Assembly: GCA_016712415.1 (NCBI GenBank)
Contig: JADJRC010000016.1
Span: 149,726-213,725 of the forward strand
Origin: Lewinellaceae bacterium
GTDB taxonomy: Bacteria; Bacteroidota; Bacteroidia; Chitinophagales; Saprospiraceae
Direction: 5' to 3'
DNA: 64,000 nucleotides
A model generated the notes under the pieces. That model was not told the DNA's origin, made no database searches, and saw only the letters and a list, made by a program, of their open reading frames with translations. Of this stretch, positions 61,580-64,000 are shown one piece after another. Numbering within the stretch: the first letter of the stretch is position 1; each line of letters begins with the position of its first letter. A program made the position numbers and the translations under genes.

Positions 61580-64000
61580 TTGTTCATAGTTGCGATGCCA
61601 ACTCGCTTTCTATATTCGCAAACGGCTGATTTATGCACTCAATTTGGTTCGCAGGCGCTGACTCAGCCACAGATTGATAATGACAACTCAAGTAATTTTG
61701 GATCCGGATTCACAAATGAAACGGTACTTATCAGTGGTGTTTTCACTGTAAGCGCCTATTTTATATTTGATAATTGTACTATACGTATGGCAGCAGGGGC
61801 TTCAATTGTTGTAATAAATAACTCCAAACTGGAAATAAAGAATAGTAAAATTTTTAGTTGTGGCGCTATGTGGAATGGCATTACTGTTTCAAACCAATCA
61901 TCAATCTCTTTTTGGAATAATACCATTGAAGATGCATTTACGGCATTGGAAATATCGAACCCAAGCAATTACTGCCAGATTATTAATAATGCGTTTAATT
62001 TGAATGACATAGCTATACATATAAAAGACAGCGATGATTTGTGTCGTTTCGCTATTGCAGGAAATTCTTTTAATGAAAGTGATGGCTATATGAAAAACCA
62101 GTCTCCGATTACGCATATGGACAATATTTCATATGCAGGAATCATGCTTTCTAATTGCCCGGGCATGATAATTTTAGGTTTAAATGGCTATTCCAATAAT
62201 ATCTTTTATAGGCGGATATGCCTACAAATTGTTTCCGATAACTCCTCGGTGTGTATCAGAAGGTGTCAATTTTATGGAGGGGCGTTTTTATTTGCATCTG
62301 CGCTACCTTCAGGCCGCGGTGTATATGCCGTGAACAACAGCAATGTATGTATTCATGGGCTGGGGAACTCAGACCCGAATACTCCCACTTTTAAGTATCA
62401 TAATATCGCCGCAGTTTACGGAAACAATTCAAATATAAAGTGCTTCAATTCCTTTTACCCAAACAGGAAGATTTCATATTTGGCTTGAAAATATGAATAA
62501 CCACTACTTCCACATTATAAATAATTATTTCCACTCAACTGTTACGCCCTTTTTGGGAACCGGACTTCAGCATGTAATTGCTTCAGACAAAGGGGCCACT
62601 GGCACGAACCACATTCGTTTTAATAATTTTGATATTCTTGACGCTAAAAGCATAATAAAAATTGTTGATAACAATAATTCAAATGCTTCTATGCTGATCG
62701 AGTATAACGGCGATAACGGTGGAGTTAATTTTAACGCAAATATAGGTATTGAATTCACAGCAGGGACTTCCAGTAATAACTTTATACGAAACAATAATTT
62801 ATTGGCCAAAAACGATGACAAAGCGACGGGAATATATTTCACAAGCGCTACCGGGTCCATCCCGGGTACAGAAAATCGTATCCAGGATAATTTGATTGGA
62901 CAGACACAAATGGCCTTCAAAAGAGGGATAAATGTAGGATCAACACTGAATGCTCTTATCTGTGGAAATCATTTGCTCTCGACTTATACAGGTATAAGAT
63001 TGGCTGGCAATTGTATGAACACCGAGGTCGGTGAAAATACTTTTAACGGCATTGGTTCCAATAGCACGGGATTATTTTTAGATGGAAACGGGATAAACCT
63101 GGGCGTAGGTACCAATAACCACAAGGGAAATGTCTGGAACGGGTCATTCGCTTCTTTATCTGCAGCCAGGCATAGCGGGACAGACCCTCAGATTTCGCCA
63201 TTTACTGTGAATGACAACCCCAACGTGGCCTGCGGCAACCCGATTTTCTGGCCTGCATCCAACGGCATCTCTGCGGTAACGCCAAATTGGTTTCAGTACA
63301 ATGTCGGTTGTTTAAATAGCTGCGGTGAACAAACTATTACAGGAGGAGGCAGTGCAGGTATATTGGATGCATTGGATTCGCTGATTATTAATGAAACTTA
63401 TGCTTCTACCGGGCAATCCCCGGTATCAATTTGGAAGGCTGAATATTCGGAATACCGCAAACTTCGAAATTACGCCAATGCATACGCGAGCAATGCTTTG
63501 GCGAACAGTTTTACCAATGCTCTTCAGGGGAGTCCTGTTGCGCAGTTTTATGCGTTTGAACAACTGGTCACCGAGGGGTTAAATTTTTCAGATTCCATAC
63601 GGCAAAATCTGGATGCCTTATATGAGGATTACACTACTCAGGCTGAACTGTTGAATTACGCCCATGAGCTACTATGGCTTCACCTGAAGATCAGAACCTG
63701 CTGACATCTTACTTGAACGCAGCAGCTGGACTTCGTGCTGTTCAGCAGGATATTGATCAGTGGCTTTTATCGGGCAACCAGGAAAAAACTGCAAAAATAA
63801 ATCAGGCAGAGGTTTTGCACAACCAGATAACTCCAACCAATGATTTTGAACTTAACCTGAAAAACATCAATACGTTAAGGTTGAAGAAATACAAAGGGTT
63901 GGATTATAATGAGCAAGATATTTCTGATATAAAGGAAATCGCCGTTAAATGTTATGAAGAAGCGGGGGACACTGGCATACGATCTGCCGTCCGATGAAGA
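61580..64000 (+). pseudogene. AT-rich beta-helix-like surface protein gene, frameshifted, partial at 3' end
   Basis: Successive frames (to 62488, to 63704 and to 63997) read as one long gene that leaves the window. Joins need +1 near 62464-62470, -1 near 63672-63676 and +1 in a G-run at 63964-63968. The product has short Asn/Ser-rich strands of right-handed beta-helix type (NNSKLEIKNSKIFSCG, NNTIEDAFTALEISN, NNAFNLNDIAIHI), later a helical charged region. It has no recognised family. The hydrophobic stretch just upstream of 61580, in the same frame, is probably its signal peptide. Low GC and Asn-rich composition differ from all neighbours, suggesting horizontal acquisition or a fast-evolving adhesin. 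Confidence 0.65.

Noticed and set aside
1..64000. tRNA, rRNA, integrase or phage genes
   Set aside because: I saw no cloverleaf with an acceptor stem and anticodon, no rRNA sequence, and no recombinase or phage structural protein.

Overview
The window looks like a chromosomal segment of an uncultured member of the phylum Bacteroidota, perhaps near the Saprospiria/Chitinophagia; the finer placement is inference. The evidence is a Bacteroidota-style division and cell-wall (dcw) cluster, a SusC/SusD pair, a NagB-PIG-L fusion, type IX secretion (T9SS) sorting domains, a GldN-like protein, a CarB without its allosteric domain, and repeated matches to the Bacteroidota promoter pattern TTG-N(17-23)-TAnnTTTG. 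Most of the window is moderately GC-rich. The last ~2.7 kb is visibly AT-rich and has a different character.

Layout. 1-11.6 kb: dcw cluster mraY-murD-ftsW-murG-(mscS)-(lipoprotein)-murC-ftsQ-ftsA-ftsZ, all on +, with an internal promoter before ftsA and a terminator after ftsZ. 12-17.5 kb: a DUF4199-like membrane protein, a PiT phosphate transporter, a soluble TPR-histidine kinase and a phosphate-selective-type porin. 17.6-19.8 kb: an S9 oligopeptidase lipoprotein interrupted by a frameshift. 19.8-32.5 kb: a LacI-type regulator divergent from nagB-PIG-L, then susC, susD, a 34-bp tandem array and a large FG-GAP/ASPIC lipoprotein. Two matching palindromes between lacI and nagB look like operators, so this reads as a sugar or amino-sugar uptake and catabolism locus. 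32.5-34.4 kb: an exported caspase-FGE protein, badly broken at its C-terminus. 34.5-43.5 kb: a 48-aa protein, TerC, a T9SS subtilisin, LolA and RNase R (frameshifted). 43.5-53.9 kb: a Lys-rich secreted protein, a Tat-exported class V aminotransferase, a PaaG-like hydratase/isomerase, a GH25 lysozyme, a TlpA-like thioredoxin, a P-domain/CotH/T9SS protein, a tandem GldN-like protein, a frameshifted lipoprotein, a DUF4287/DUF5655 protein and a TolB-like propeller. 54-61.3 kb: a membrane-anchored AraC regulator, carB with a possible attenuator leader, a MacB/FtsX-type permease, a fatty-acid hydroxylase and a LysE exporter. 61.5-64 kb: an AT-rich beta-helix surface-protein gene with a (TTCC)6 repeat in its 5' end.

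At least nine single-base indels, several in homopolymers, interrupt otherwise normal genes. This points to uncorrected long-read errors at least as much as to real pseudogenes, and every phase-variation or decay claim below should be read with that in mind. The most interesting non-coding signals are the TTCC repeat and signal-peptide frame at 61.5 kb, the carB leader, heptamer arrays abutting start codons, two REP-like palindromes with shared architecture, and the paired LacI-type operators. I found no rRNA, tRNA, CRISPR array, transposase or integrase.
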